DNA of 64,000 nucleotides from CAZFOB01 sp964520325 (GTDB lineage Bacteria; Actinomycetota; JAICYB01): NCBI GenBank assembly GCA_964520325.1, contig CAZFOB010000001.1, positions 248,001 through 312,000 on the forward strand. The letters run 5' to 3'. Of the stretch, positions 57,086 through 64,000 are shown one piece after another. Position 1 is the first letter of the stretch. Every line of letters begins with the position of its first letter. A model generated the notes under the pieces. That model saw only the letters and a program-made list of their open reading frames with translations. It was not told the origin of the DNA and made no database searches. A program made the position numbers and the translations under genes.

Positions 57086-57364
57086 CTAGGTGCTACGGGC
57101 CCCGAAGCGCTTCTCGTTGCGGGCCCGCGCCCTGGCGATCTCCACCTCGCGATCCCGCGCGGGCGACTTCGTCACCAACGAGTCGAGGAGCTTGGACGAA
57201 GCGGCGGCCACTTCTCTGACGACTTCCTCGAAGACCGCGCGATTTGCCTCCGACGGCTCGGCCGAGCCCGAGATCTTCCGGACGTACTGCAGGGACGCGG
57301 CGTGGATCTCATCGCGCGTCGCCGGAGGCTCGAAGTTGTGAAGCACCTTGATGTTCCGACACAT
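57086..57364 (-). CDS. DUF2277 family protein
   Basis: The 92-residue product starts M-C-R-N-I-K-V-L-H-N-F-E-P-P-A-T and continues Y-V-R-K-I-S-G and S-P-A-R-D-R-E-V-E, which is the DUF2277 signature almost throughout. These small helical proteins, common in actinobacteria, have no assigned function. The C-terminal R-A-R-N-E-K-R-F-G is typical. Confidence 0.93.
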   Translation of the reverse strand: MCRNIKVLHNFEPPATRDEIHAASLQYVRKISGSAEPSEANRAVFEEVVREVAAASSKLLDSLVTKSPARDREVEIARARARNEKRFGARST

Positions 57365-57398
57365 GGCGCACCCTTCCGTTCGACTGCATCCGTTCTAT

Positions 57399-57437
57399 CC
57401 GAAGACACCGGCCGAAGACACCGGCCGAAGACACCGG
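57399..57437. repeat. 13-bp tandem repeat, three perfect copies
   Basis: CCGAAGACACCGG occurs three times head to tail upstream of the DUF2277 start (35 bp away) and downstream of the cupin stop. It is the fourth perfect short array in this window and shares no sequence with the others. Confidence 0.9.
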
Positions 57438-57484
57438 ATCGTGCCGTCGAAGGCGCATCGACCCGGTGTCGTCGGCGGCCACTG

Positions 57485-58009
57485 TCAGCCGGCGCGCTGC
57501 GCCGACGGTTCGGCGTCACGGTCGAACGGAGGGGGGCCGAGCATGTCCATGAATCCCGTGCGGTTACCGGCTGCCACGATCCGCTCGATGTCGAGCGGCG
57601 TTCCCGCCGGCGGGGGTGTTCGGCTCGGCGCGGGTTCTCCGCCCTCGCGGAAGAAGGCCTCGGCGTCGGCAGCGCCGGGCGTGATGAATGTGATGAAGCG
57701 AGCCGATCCAGACACCACTTTGAAGGCGTGCGGTACGCCGCGAGGGATGGAAGCGATAGATCCCGAGCGAGCGGTTTGCTCCGCTCCGTCAATGTGTAAA
57801 AGGAGTTCGCCTTTGATGACGTAGAACGTCTCGTCGTGCCCTGGATGTGAGTGCAACGGGGTCATTTTCCCCCGGAGCGCTGTGTCCTCGATGAGGAAGA
57901 ATGCGCCGCCCGACTGCTCACTCGTCACCTTGAACATGAAGAGCCCGCCGCCGAACCACAGTGCTTCGCCGGCGTCCTGCTCGATGACCACGGGGACCGC
58001 TGTGCTCAT
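57485..58009 (-). CDS. Cupin-domain protein
   Basis: About 174 residues from the ATG at 58009, which sits six bases after GGAG; an ATG two codons upstream (58015) is an alternative. A single cupin barrel: P-L-H-S-H-P-G-H-D-E-T-F-Y-V-I-K-G-E (motif 1, two His and one Glu) and S-I-P-R-G-V-P-H-A-F-K-V (motif 2 His). It may be a dioxygenase, isomerase or sensor. It is divergent from a TetR regulator that probably controls it. Confidence 0.88.
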   Translation of the reverse strand: MSTAVPVVIEQDAGEALWFGGGLFMFKVTSEQSGGAFFLIEDTALRGKMTPLHSHPGHDETFYVIKGELLLHIDGAEQTARSGSIASIPRGVPHAFKVVSGSARFITFITPGAADAEAFFREGGEPAPSRTPPPAGTPLDIERIVAAGNRTGFMDMLGPPPFDRDAEPSAQRAG

Positions 58010-58043
58010 GTGCATCTCCTCTCGATCCTTGCGCCTTCGTGAG

Positions 58044-58070
58044 ACTATAGTATCATTATGAGTATGTCAA
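58044..58070 (-). promoter_or_regulatory. Candidate sigma-70 type promoter for the cupin gene
   Basis: On the minus strand TTGACA (58070-58065) and TATAGT (58049-58044) are 15 bp apart in an AT-rich island that stands out from the GC-rich surroundings. It overlaps the start codon of the divergent TetR gene at 58058. TetR bound there would block cupin transcription and its own gene. The short spacer makes the -10 choice tentative. Confidence 0.5.
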
Positions 58071-58684
58071 TCTCATATGAGACCACCGGCCGCACACGTC
58101 AGAAGGCGCGCACACGGGACGCCATCCTCGCGGCCACGCGCGAACTCCTCGCGGCCGACGGGATGGCAACGGTCGAGCGGGCTGCGGACGCAGCGGGTGT
58201 CGCGCGCGCGACCGCTTACCGCTACTTCCCGAACCAGCGCGACCTGCTCGTTGCGACGCATCCGGAGATCGAGGCTCGGTCGCTGCTCGGCGCGGACGCC
58301 CCGGACGACATCGCCGAACGACTCGACCTCGTCGTCGATGAGATCGCGCGCATCGTGATCGACAGCGAGCCAGAGCTCCGGACGATGCTCCGCCTCTCTC
58401 TCGAGCCGGAAGCGACTCATCGGGATCAACTCGTACTGCGCCAGGGCCGAGTCATCGGGTGGCTCGAAGATGCCCTGCAGGACCTTCGGGGAAAGGTCCC
58501 GAAGGCGGAGTTGCAACGGCTCGTCTACGCGATCAGATGCGCAGTGGGCATCGAAGCTCTCGTGTGGCTCTGCGATGTCGCCGGGCTTTCCCGAGCCGAC
58601 GCGGTTGAGCTCATGAAATGGTCGGCGCGGGGACTCCTCCGTTCCGTCCTCGACGGCAGATCAAGTGGAAAGAGCAAGCATTAG
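58058..58684 (+). CDS. TetR-family transcriptional regulator
   Basis: The 208-residue product has an N-terminal helix-turn-helix T-R-D-A-I-L-A-A-T-R-E-L-L ... V-A-R-A-T-A-Y-R-Y-F-P-N-Q, the canonical TetR DNA-binding pattern, followed by a helical ligand domain. It is divergent from the cupin gene, its probable target. An alternative ATG two codons on (58064) would spare part of the promoter overlap. Its stop overlaps the end of the ribosomal-protection gene by 3 bp on the other strand. Confidence 0.93.
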   Translation: MSMSISYETTGRTRQKARTRDAILAATRELLAADGMATVERAADAAGVARATAYRYFPNQRDLLVATHPEIEARSLLGADAPDDIAERLDLVVDEIARIVIDSEPELRTMLRLSLEPEATHRDQLVLRQGRVIGWLEDALQDLRGKVPKAELQRLVYAIRCAVGIEALVWLCDVAGLSRADAVELMKWSARGLLRSVLDGRSSGKSKH

Positions 58685-60654
58685 ACCCGCCGCACCACAT
58701 GCAACAGGTACTCTTTCCGGTTGAGCGGGTTGTGGTCCGATCGTGCACGGGTGGGAATCTCGCCGCGGACCGGTTCGTATCGGTTGAAGTTGCACTCCAC
58801 CACACCCTCACCGCCTGTGAGCGCGGGCAGCTGTTGCTGCAACGCATGCACCCGAGCCGCTGGGATCTCTCCTTCTACCGTTCCCAACGAGCCGCGCACC
58901 GTCGGTGACTGCGGCACGGCGCCCAGCCGCACGAGCGCGGGCAACACCACCCTGAGAGTCTCAGCGGGGCACTCGAGGCTAAACCGATGGATCGGCTCGC
59001 ACACGACGGTGCCTGACTGCTTCAGCGCGCTCATCAAGACCAGCGGTGTCAACTTGCGGAAGTCGGCGGCAGTGCTCCCGGGTGACGAATACCCGGAGTG
59101 CGTCATGGTGACCATGCAGTCGGTGACCTGCCAACCGTGAAGGCCTTGGCGCATGGTTCTCAGTGCGTAGTCCTCCATCGCACCGCGAAACTCCTCGACT
59201 GCCTTGTACACGTACAGCGGGATCGATCTCACCTCGACCTCCAGGCGGAACTCGACACCTGTGTTGATCGAAGCCGGTTCGACGCGCAACCCGACGGTGG
59301 CGAGGAACGGATTCTTCCCTAAGTAGTCGACGGCCTCACCGATGCCGATGGGACGCTCGACGCAGATCGTCGTCGTCTCTCGGAAACCGACGTCGATGCC
59401 GAAGTCGTTCGCAAGCGTTGCCTGGATGACCTCCTTCTGCACCTCGCCGTAGAGCGACACGAACAGTTCTCGGCGGACATCGTCCTGCCGCAGGTTGATC
59501 AGCGGGTCCTGCTCGGCGAGCTGCGCGAGGGCAACATGGAGTGCGCCATTCTCCGAGGGATCGCACGGTGCGACGACGGTTTCCAATGTTGGCGGATCGA
59601 AGTAGCGTTCCGAGTTCGCCCGCACTTCACCGATCGCATCACCGATCTGGATGTCGGCAAGGCCCCAAAGCTTTGCGATCTGGCCGGCGGCGACGGAGAA
59701 GCGCTGGTCGGCCGAGCCGCGGTCGAACACGCTGATCGCCGTGATCTTTCCTTCATTACCTCGACCGAATCGCAGTCGGTCCCTCACGTTCACCTCGCCC
59801 GAGAACATGCGAACGTAGGCGATCTTCTCCCCTGCCGGGCCGCGTTCGACCTTGAAGACGGTGCCCGAAACGCCGGCCTCGACGTCCCCATCGGCCGCGG
59901 GTAGAAGCTCTTCGATGCCGGCGGCCAGCGAGTCCACGCCTGCACCCGTCATCGCGGATCCGAAGAAGACTGGGTGCACGAGCGCTTGCTTGGTCTGCGC
60001 GGCTAGAACGTCCCGGAGCCTGACGTACGAGACCGTGGTTTCGTCGTCGACGTACGCGGCGAGAAGTGCCTCGTCGTGTTCGGCGAGCAGATCGGGCAGT
60101 GCGGCCGTGAAGTCATCATCGTCCGCACCGAAGGACGCGAAGCACGGGCTGCGCGTGCCAAGACCGGTCACCGATCCCATCGGGATGATCGCGCGCGTCA
60201 GTCTCTCGGAGATGCCTTGCAGGACGTGCTCGTACTGCGCACCTCCGCGGTCGATCTTGTTTACGAAGATCAGCGTAGGGATGCGCAACCGCTGCAACGT
60301 CCGCATCAACACACGGGTCTGCGGCTGCGCGCCTTCAACGGCGGAGATCACGAGCACTGCGCCGTCCAGCACGTTCAGCACTCGTTCCACCTCGGCGATG
60401 AAGTCTGGGTGCCCGGGCGTGTCGATGAGGTTGATCGTCACATCGCCGGTCGTTCCAGGAAGTACGAACGACACAACGGCCGACTTGATCGTGATGCCGC
60501 GCTGGCGCTCCAACGCCAAAGAGTCGGTCTGGGTGCTTCCGTCGTCGACGCTGCCGATCTCGTCGATGACACCGGCGGCGTAAAGCAGCCGCTCGGTGAG
60601 CGTGGTCTTGCCGGCGTCGACATGCGCCAGGATCCCCAGGTTCAGGGACCTCAC
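58681..60654 (-). CDS. Ribosomal-protection GTPase of the Tet(M)/OtrA family
   Basis: About 657 residues from a GTG overlapping the stop of the ABC gene (GTGA). EF-G-like G domain: L-A-H-V-D-A-G-K-T-T-L-T-E-R, Q-R-G-I-T-I-K (switch I), D-T-P-G-H and N-K-I-D. The C-terminal part has H-S-G-Y-S-S-P-G-S-T-A-A-D-F-R, the domain IV loop that in Tet(M) (Y-S-P-V-S-T-P-A-D-F-R) dislodges tetracycline; housekeeping EF-G lacks it. Length fits OtrA/Tet(M) (about 640-660) rather than EF-G (about 700). It probably protects ribosomes from tetracyclines or a natural relative. It is the last gene of an operon with an ABC exporter pair. Confidence 0.87.
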   Translation of the reverse strand: MRSLNLGILAHVDAGKTTLTERLLYAAGVIDEIGSVDDGSTQTDSLALERQRGITIKSAVVSFVLPGTTGDVTINLIDTPGHPDFIAEVERVLNVLDGAVLVISAVEGAQPQTRVLMRTLQRLRIPTLIFVNKIDRGGAQYEHVLQGISERLTRAIIPMGSVTGLGTRSPCFASFGADDDDFTAALPDLLAEHDEALLAAYVDDETTVSYVRLRDVLAAQTKQALVHPVFFGSAMTGAGVDSLAAGIEELLPAADGDVEAGVSGTVFKVERGPAGEKIAYVRMFSGEVNVRDRLRFGRGNEGKITAISVFDRGSADQRFSVAAGQIAKLWGLADIQIGDAIGEVRANSERYFDPPTLETVVAPCDPSENGALHVALAQLAEQDPLINLRQDDVRRELFVSLYGEVQKEVIQATLANDFGIDVGFRETTTICVERPIGIGEAVDYLGKNPFLATVGLRVEPASINTGVEFRLEVEVRSIPLYVYKAVEEFRGAMEDYALRTMRQGLHGWQVTDCMVTMTHSGYSSPGSTAADFRKLTPLVLMSALKQSGTVVCEPIHRFSLECPAETLRVVLPALVRLGAVPQSPTVRGSLGTVEGEIPAARVHALQQQLPALTGGEGVVECNFNRYEPVRGEIPTRARSDHNPLNRKEYLLHVVRRV

Positions 60655-62420
60655 GATGCACCCCGTCGTTGCGGAGACTCGTGTTCCCACAGTCGCTGCA
60701 TCTCGACCGAGCTCGAGAGCAGTTCGTCGAGCGTCCCTCGTGCGACTAGGCGTCCTTCGTTCATGAGCAGCACTTGATCGGCCCGGCGCAAAGCCGCCGG
60801 ACGGTGCGAGACGACCAGACACGTCACCTCGCGGTCGCGCGCGAAGAGGCGAGTCCACAGCTCGCCTTCAGTCTCGGCGTCGAGCGCAGAGGACAGGTCG
60901 TCGAAGACGAGCAGTTCGGCATCACGGACGAACATCCGCGCCGCCGCCGCCCGCTGGACCTGACCGCCCGAGAGCTTCACGCCGCGCGGCCCGATCATCG
61001 TGTCGATCCCGCGCTCGAGCACCTCCACGTCCTGCTCCAGAACCGCGGCGTGGATGGCCGCGTCGAGCGCCGCCGCGTCGTCGGGACGGCCGAGCAGCAG
61101 GTTTTCGCGCAACGTCTCGCTGAACAGACGTGGTACCTGCGGCGTGTACGCACTGCGCGGCGGGACGAAGAACGTCGCCGGGTCGTCGACGACGACACCG
61201 CTCCAACGGATCTCGCCGGCATCTCGCGGGACGAGCCCGAGCAGCGCGTGCAGGAGCGTGGTCTTGCCGGCGCCGATCCGTCCGGTGACGACGGTGAAGG
61301 ATCCGCGTTCCAACGTGAACGAGACGTCGGCGATTCCGCGCACGTCGTCGTGGTGGTCGTAGGTGAGCCCGCGGACGTCGATCCGCTCCAGCCGCTCGCG
61401 CGGCGGATCGTCCGGCAGCTCGGGAAGCGCACCCTTCAGGTACACCGGCGCGGACTCCACGAGCGATGCGGGAGGCTCGCTCGGCACGAGGCGCCGCATC
61501 CGTTGCATCGACACGTCGATGTGCTGCAGGTCGTTGACCAGACGGCCGATCTCGGTTGGGAGGTACATCAGCTGGTCGAGGAAGACGACGAACAGCGCGA
61601 AGTCCCCAACGGTGAAGGTCCCGTTGCGGATGCCGCGCGCGGCGAGCAGGAGCACGACACCCGTCGCGACGTGGACGAGGTGGAAGTGGATCGAGTTGAG
61701 AAGCTGACCGAAAACGCTGTCGCGCACGGCCAAGCGCCGCCGAGCCTCGCCCATACGCTCCATACGCGCAACGGCGTGGTCAACAGCACCCGACACCTTC
61801 ACGGCGAGCTGCCCGCCGATCAGCTCACCGAGGAACCCCGTCAGCCGCGCTGTCGACTGCTGCGCCGACGCGCGATAGGCCATGCTCCGGCTCCCGAACA
61901 CGCTGGCGACGAACGCGCTCAGCACGATCGGGACGAGCAACACCATCGTCATCAAGGGATCGATCCGCCACATCAACACCCCGGCTGCGGCGGCGAAGAT
62001 CGACCGGCAGATCAGATCGGCGAGCGCGTCCAGTGCGTCGGCCGTCGTGCGCGGGTCGTCGCGGAACAGGCTGATCGCCTCGCCGACCGACACGGGCAGA
62101 CCGTCACGCCCGTAGGTGCGCAGGATCCCGGCGAACAGGTTGCGCGCAAGGAGCACCTGGCTCTTCTGCTGCATGGAGTTCCACGGATTGCCGGTGAGGG
62201 GACTCGCGAACGTGTCCAGGATCTGCGCCGCAACGATCACGGCGATCGCCGTCCACGCGCCCCGACCCGCCTCGCCAGCAAGTGAGTCGAAGAACGCACG
62301 CGTCGCCAAGCCAACCGGGATCGGAACGACGATGAAGACGATCGCGTCGAAGAGCAGCGTGGCGCCAAAGTAGCCGGGGCTGAAACGCACCAGCCTCAAC
62401 AGAACCGCAAACGGCCTCAC
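60651..62420 (-). CDS. ABC exporter, half with degenerate Walker B
   Basis: 589 residues, GTG start overlapping the upstream transporter stop (GTGA). A six-helix membrane domain is followed by an NBD with Walker A G-R-I-G-A-G-K-T-T and signature L-S-G-G-Q-V-Q-R. Walker B is L-L-V-F-D-D-L-S-S-A-L, with Asp replacing the catalytic Glu, as in the degenerate subunit of heterodimeric multidrug exporters. It is coupled to the ribosomal-protection gene downstream. Confidence 0.92.
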   Translation of the reverse strand: MRPFAVLLRLVRFSPGYFGATLLFDAIVFIVVPIPVGLATRAFFDSLAGEAGRGAWTAIAVIVAAQILDTFASPLTGNPWNSMQQKSQVLLARNLFAGILRTYGRDGLPVSVGEAISLFRDDPRTTADALDALADLICRSIFAAAAGVLMWRIDPLMTMVLLVPIVLSAFVASVFGSRSMAYRASAQQSTARLTGFLGELIGGQLAVKVSGAVDHAVARMERMGEARRRLAVRDSVFGQLLNSIHFHLVHVATGVVLLLAARGIRNGTFTVGDFALFVVFLDQLMYLPTEIGRLVNDLQHIDVSMQRMRRLVPSEPPASLVESAPVYLKGALPELPDDPPRERLERIDVRGLTYDHHDDVRGIADVSFTLERGSFTVVTGRIGAGKTTLLHALLGLVPRDAGEIRWSGVVVDDPATFFVPPRSAYTPQVPRLFSETLRENLLLGRPDDAAALDAAIHAAVLEQDVEVLERGIDTMIGPRGVKLSGGQVQRAAAARMFVRDAELLVFDDLSSALDAETEGELWTRLFARDREVTCLVVSHRPAALRRADQVLLMNEGRLVARGTLDELLSSSVEMQRLWEHESPQRRGAS

Positions 62421-64000
62421 GCTAAAGCCTCCGGCATACCGGCCCGCAACAGACGGGAGAACCGCGAATCGGCATCCGCCGCAAGCGCGGCTCGGCCCCC
62501 GAGCTCCACGACGGCGCCGTCCTCGAGGATCAGGATCCTGTCCGCGCGATCGACCGTCGCGAGACGGTGCGCGATCACGACGCCCGTGCGTCCGGCCAAC
62601 AGGCGCGACACCGCCAGTTCGAGCAGCCGCTCGGTCGCCGGATCGAGCCTCGACGACGCCTCGTCGAGGACGACCAGACCCGGATCCTTCAGGAACACGC
62701 GTGCGAGCGCGATGAGCTGCGCCTCACCGGACGACAGGCCGCGCGCACGGGGGCCGAGCTCGGTATCCAGGCCGGCCGGCAACGCACGCAACCACTCGTC
62801 CAGGCCGAGCTCCGCGAACACCTCGCGGAGCGTGCCGTCATCGACGGAATCGTCGAAGAGCGCGACGTTGTCCCGAAGCGTACTCTCGAAGAGCTGGACG
62901 TCCTGCGTGACCAACGCGATGCGCGACCGCAGCGCATCGAGCTTCGCGTCACGGATGTCTATCCCGTCGAGCCGGACCACCCCTGCGACCGGATCGTGCA
63001 AACGGAAGAGCAATCGTGAGATCGTCGTCTTGCCGGATCCCGTCCGGCCGAGCATGCCGAGCACCTCGCCCGGCTCGATCCGGAACGAGACGTCACGCAG
63101 GACGGGTTCGTCAGAATACGCGAACGACACGCGGTCGAGCTCGACGGACAGCGCGCCGTCCGCGAAGGTGGCGACGCCGTCGTCGACCACTCGTGGCTGC
63201 GTCGCGAGGAGCTCGCGGACGCGGATGATGCCTCCCGTCGCCTGTTGGAAGCTGTTCATCTGCCGCTGGAGACGGTCGAGGGGCAGGCGCATCATCGCCG
63301 TGTACCGAAAGACGAGGTACACGCCGCCCAGGGTGATGGCACCGAGCCCGTGCAGCGCGGCGGAGAGAGCCAGAGCGGCACCAGTCCCCAGGATGAAGAA
63401 GAGGCCGATCGTCCCGTTGAAGAGAGACGCTGCCATCGCCGACGCAGCGATCCTCCGGTAGCGCTCTCCGAGCCGCTCGTGCAGCCGCCGCATGACGTAG
63501 GCGTCGGCGCCGCTCGACTTCAGATCGGGCAGACCACCGAGACTCTCCTCGAGGAAGCTCGACAGAGCTGCAGCAGCGTGTCGCGTCTCGCGTGCACGAT
63601 GACCGACGAACCCCCCTCCCCGTGTCATGTACACGAAAGCCCCGAGGACGAAGACCGTCAGGAACGCGCCGATGCGAACATCTTCGACGAGCAGCAGGAC
63701 GAGCATGCCGACGAGGAACACGGCGTTGCCGACGACGTAGACGACGAACCGCGAGAAGAAGTTCGCGATCGCCGACACGTCCCCGTCGATGCGCTCGATC
63801 AACTCACCCGCGCCGTGCTCGGCATGGAACGAGCCGTCCAGTGACAGCACGTGTCGCGTCAGGTCCGCACGCAGGACGTTCGTCGTCCGCCATCCGAGGT
63901 CGTCGGCGACGTAGGTCTCGGCGACGGTCGCGACCTGCGTCAGCAGGGCTACGCCGAGGAAGAGCAGCCCGATCCGGACGAGCCGCTCGAACGGCTCACC
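62417..64000 (-). CDS. ABC exporter, catalytically complete half (5' end beyond window)
   Basis: The frame is open to the right edge, so the start is missing; 527 codons are visible. Membrane helices are followed by Walker A G-R-T-G-S-G-K-T-T, signature L-S-S-G-E-A-Q (variant of LSGGQ) and Walker B L-V-V-L-D-E-A-S-S-R with the catalytic Glu. It pairs with the next gene as a heterodimeric exporter. It is the first visible gene of the exporter/ribosomal-protection operon. Confidence 0.92.
   Translation of the reverse strand, partial: GEPFERLVRIGLLFLGVALLTQVATVAETYVADDLGWRTTNVLRADLTRHVLSLDGSFHAEHGAGELIERIDGDVSAIANFFSRFVVYVVGNAVFLVGMLVLLLVEDVRIGAFLTVFVLGAFVYMTRGGGFVGHRARETRHAAAALSSFLEESLGGLPDLKSSGADAYVMRRLHERLGERYRRIAASAMAASLFNGTIGLFFILGTGAALALSAALHGLGAITLGGVYLVFRYTAMMRLPLDRLQRQMNSFQQATGGIIRVRELLATQPRVVDDGVATFADGALSVELDRVSFAYSDEPVLRDVSFRIEPGEVLGMLGRTGSGKTTISRLLFRLHDPVAGVVRLDGIDIRDAKLDALRSRIALVTQDVQLFESTLRDNVALFDDSVDDGTLREVFAELGLDEWLRALPAGLDTELGPRARGLSSGEAQLIALARVFLKDPGLVVLDEASSRLDPATERLLELAVSRLLAGRTGVVIAHRLATVDRADRILILEDGAVVELGGRAALAADADSRFSRLLRAGMPEALA

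Noticed and set aside
60774..62285. 503-codon plus-strand frame across the second ABC exporter
   Set aside because: Antisense shadow of a transporter with clear Walker motifs; no start context and no domain.
1..64000. CRISPR array
   Set aside because: All direct repeats found are contiguous short tandem units without spacers; no cas genes are present.

Overview
This is a high-GC, gene-dense bacterial chromosome segment that looks like an actinobacterium (Actinomycetota), probably from a poorly sampled lineage. The evidence is the actinobacterial order rpmB / fakA / recG / rsmD / coaD / sepIVA-like / yceD / rpmF, a mycothiol-type DinB/maleylpyruvate-isomerase-like protein, an F420-pathway guanylyltransferase (CofC/FbiD type), an SCO6745-family protein, a DUF2277 protein, and frequent GTG/TTG starts with ATGA, GTGA or TGATG gene overlaps. 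Phylum placement is an inference; no rRNA gene is present.

Layout. 1-8 kb: housekeeping genes on the minus strand (rpmF, yceD, sepIVA-like, coaD, rsmD, recG). A toxin-antitoxin pair and several integron-type gene cassettes lie between rsmD and recG. The cassettes have attC-like sites with folded arms, all face one way, and have no integrase in the window. 8-16.5 kb: an SCO6745-family protein, a membrane protein fused through a His-rich linker to a copper-monooxygenase-like domain, a heterodimeric ABC exporter, fakA and rpmB. 16.6-22 kb: a beta-propeller fragment, a secreted esterase with Ig-like repeats, a substrate-binding lipoprotein and a frameshifted NarL-type regulator. 21.4-31.6 kb: a small membrane protein, thiD-thiL, trkA-trkH, ATP-type pckA, a phosphoribosyltransferase, a RAM-domain protein, ddl with a receiver-like partner, cofC, hup and tRNA-Glu(CTC). 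31.6-38.2 kb: a complete minus-strand FAS-II operon read fabD, lipoyl-like protein, fabH, fabG, acpP, fabF, fabL, carboxyltransferase.

38.4-42 kb: a PLP enzyme, an ABC-F ATPase and a thioesterase. 42-47.6 kb: a Wzm/Wzt-type polysaccharide ABC exporter followed by three sulfotransferase-like proteins and a GT2 glycosyltransferase, most simply read as assembly and export of a sulfated surface glycan. 47.6-51.4 kb: a coupled catabolic-looking run (kinase-like, alpha/beta hydrolase, hotdog protein, KynB-like cyclase). 51.4-57.5 kb: an accessory region rich in broken genes: a response-regulator/histidine-kinase deletion chimera, a degraded lipoprotein, an IS30 transposase remnant and gene tails, mixed with small intact genes. 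57.5-64 kb: a cupin with a divergent TetR regulator, then a minus-strand operon joining a heterodimeric ABC exporter to a Tet(M)/OtrA-like ribosomal-protection GTPase, which reads as a ribosome-drug resistance or self-protection cassette.

Two genome habits recur. Perfect short tandem repeats (11-14 bp, 3-5 copies) sit in intergenic gaps at four places. Several genes carry a single frame break, which could be real decay or consensus error.
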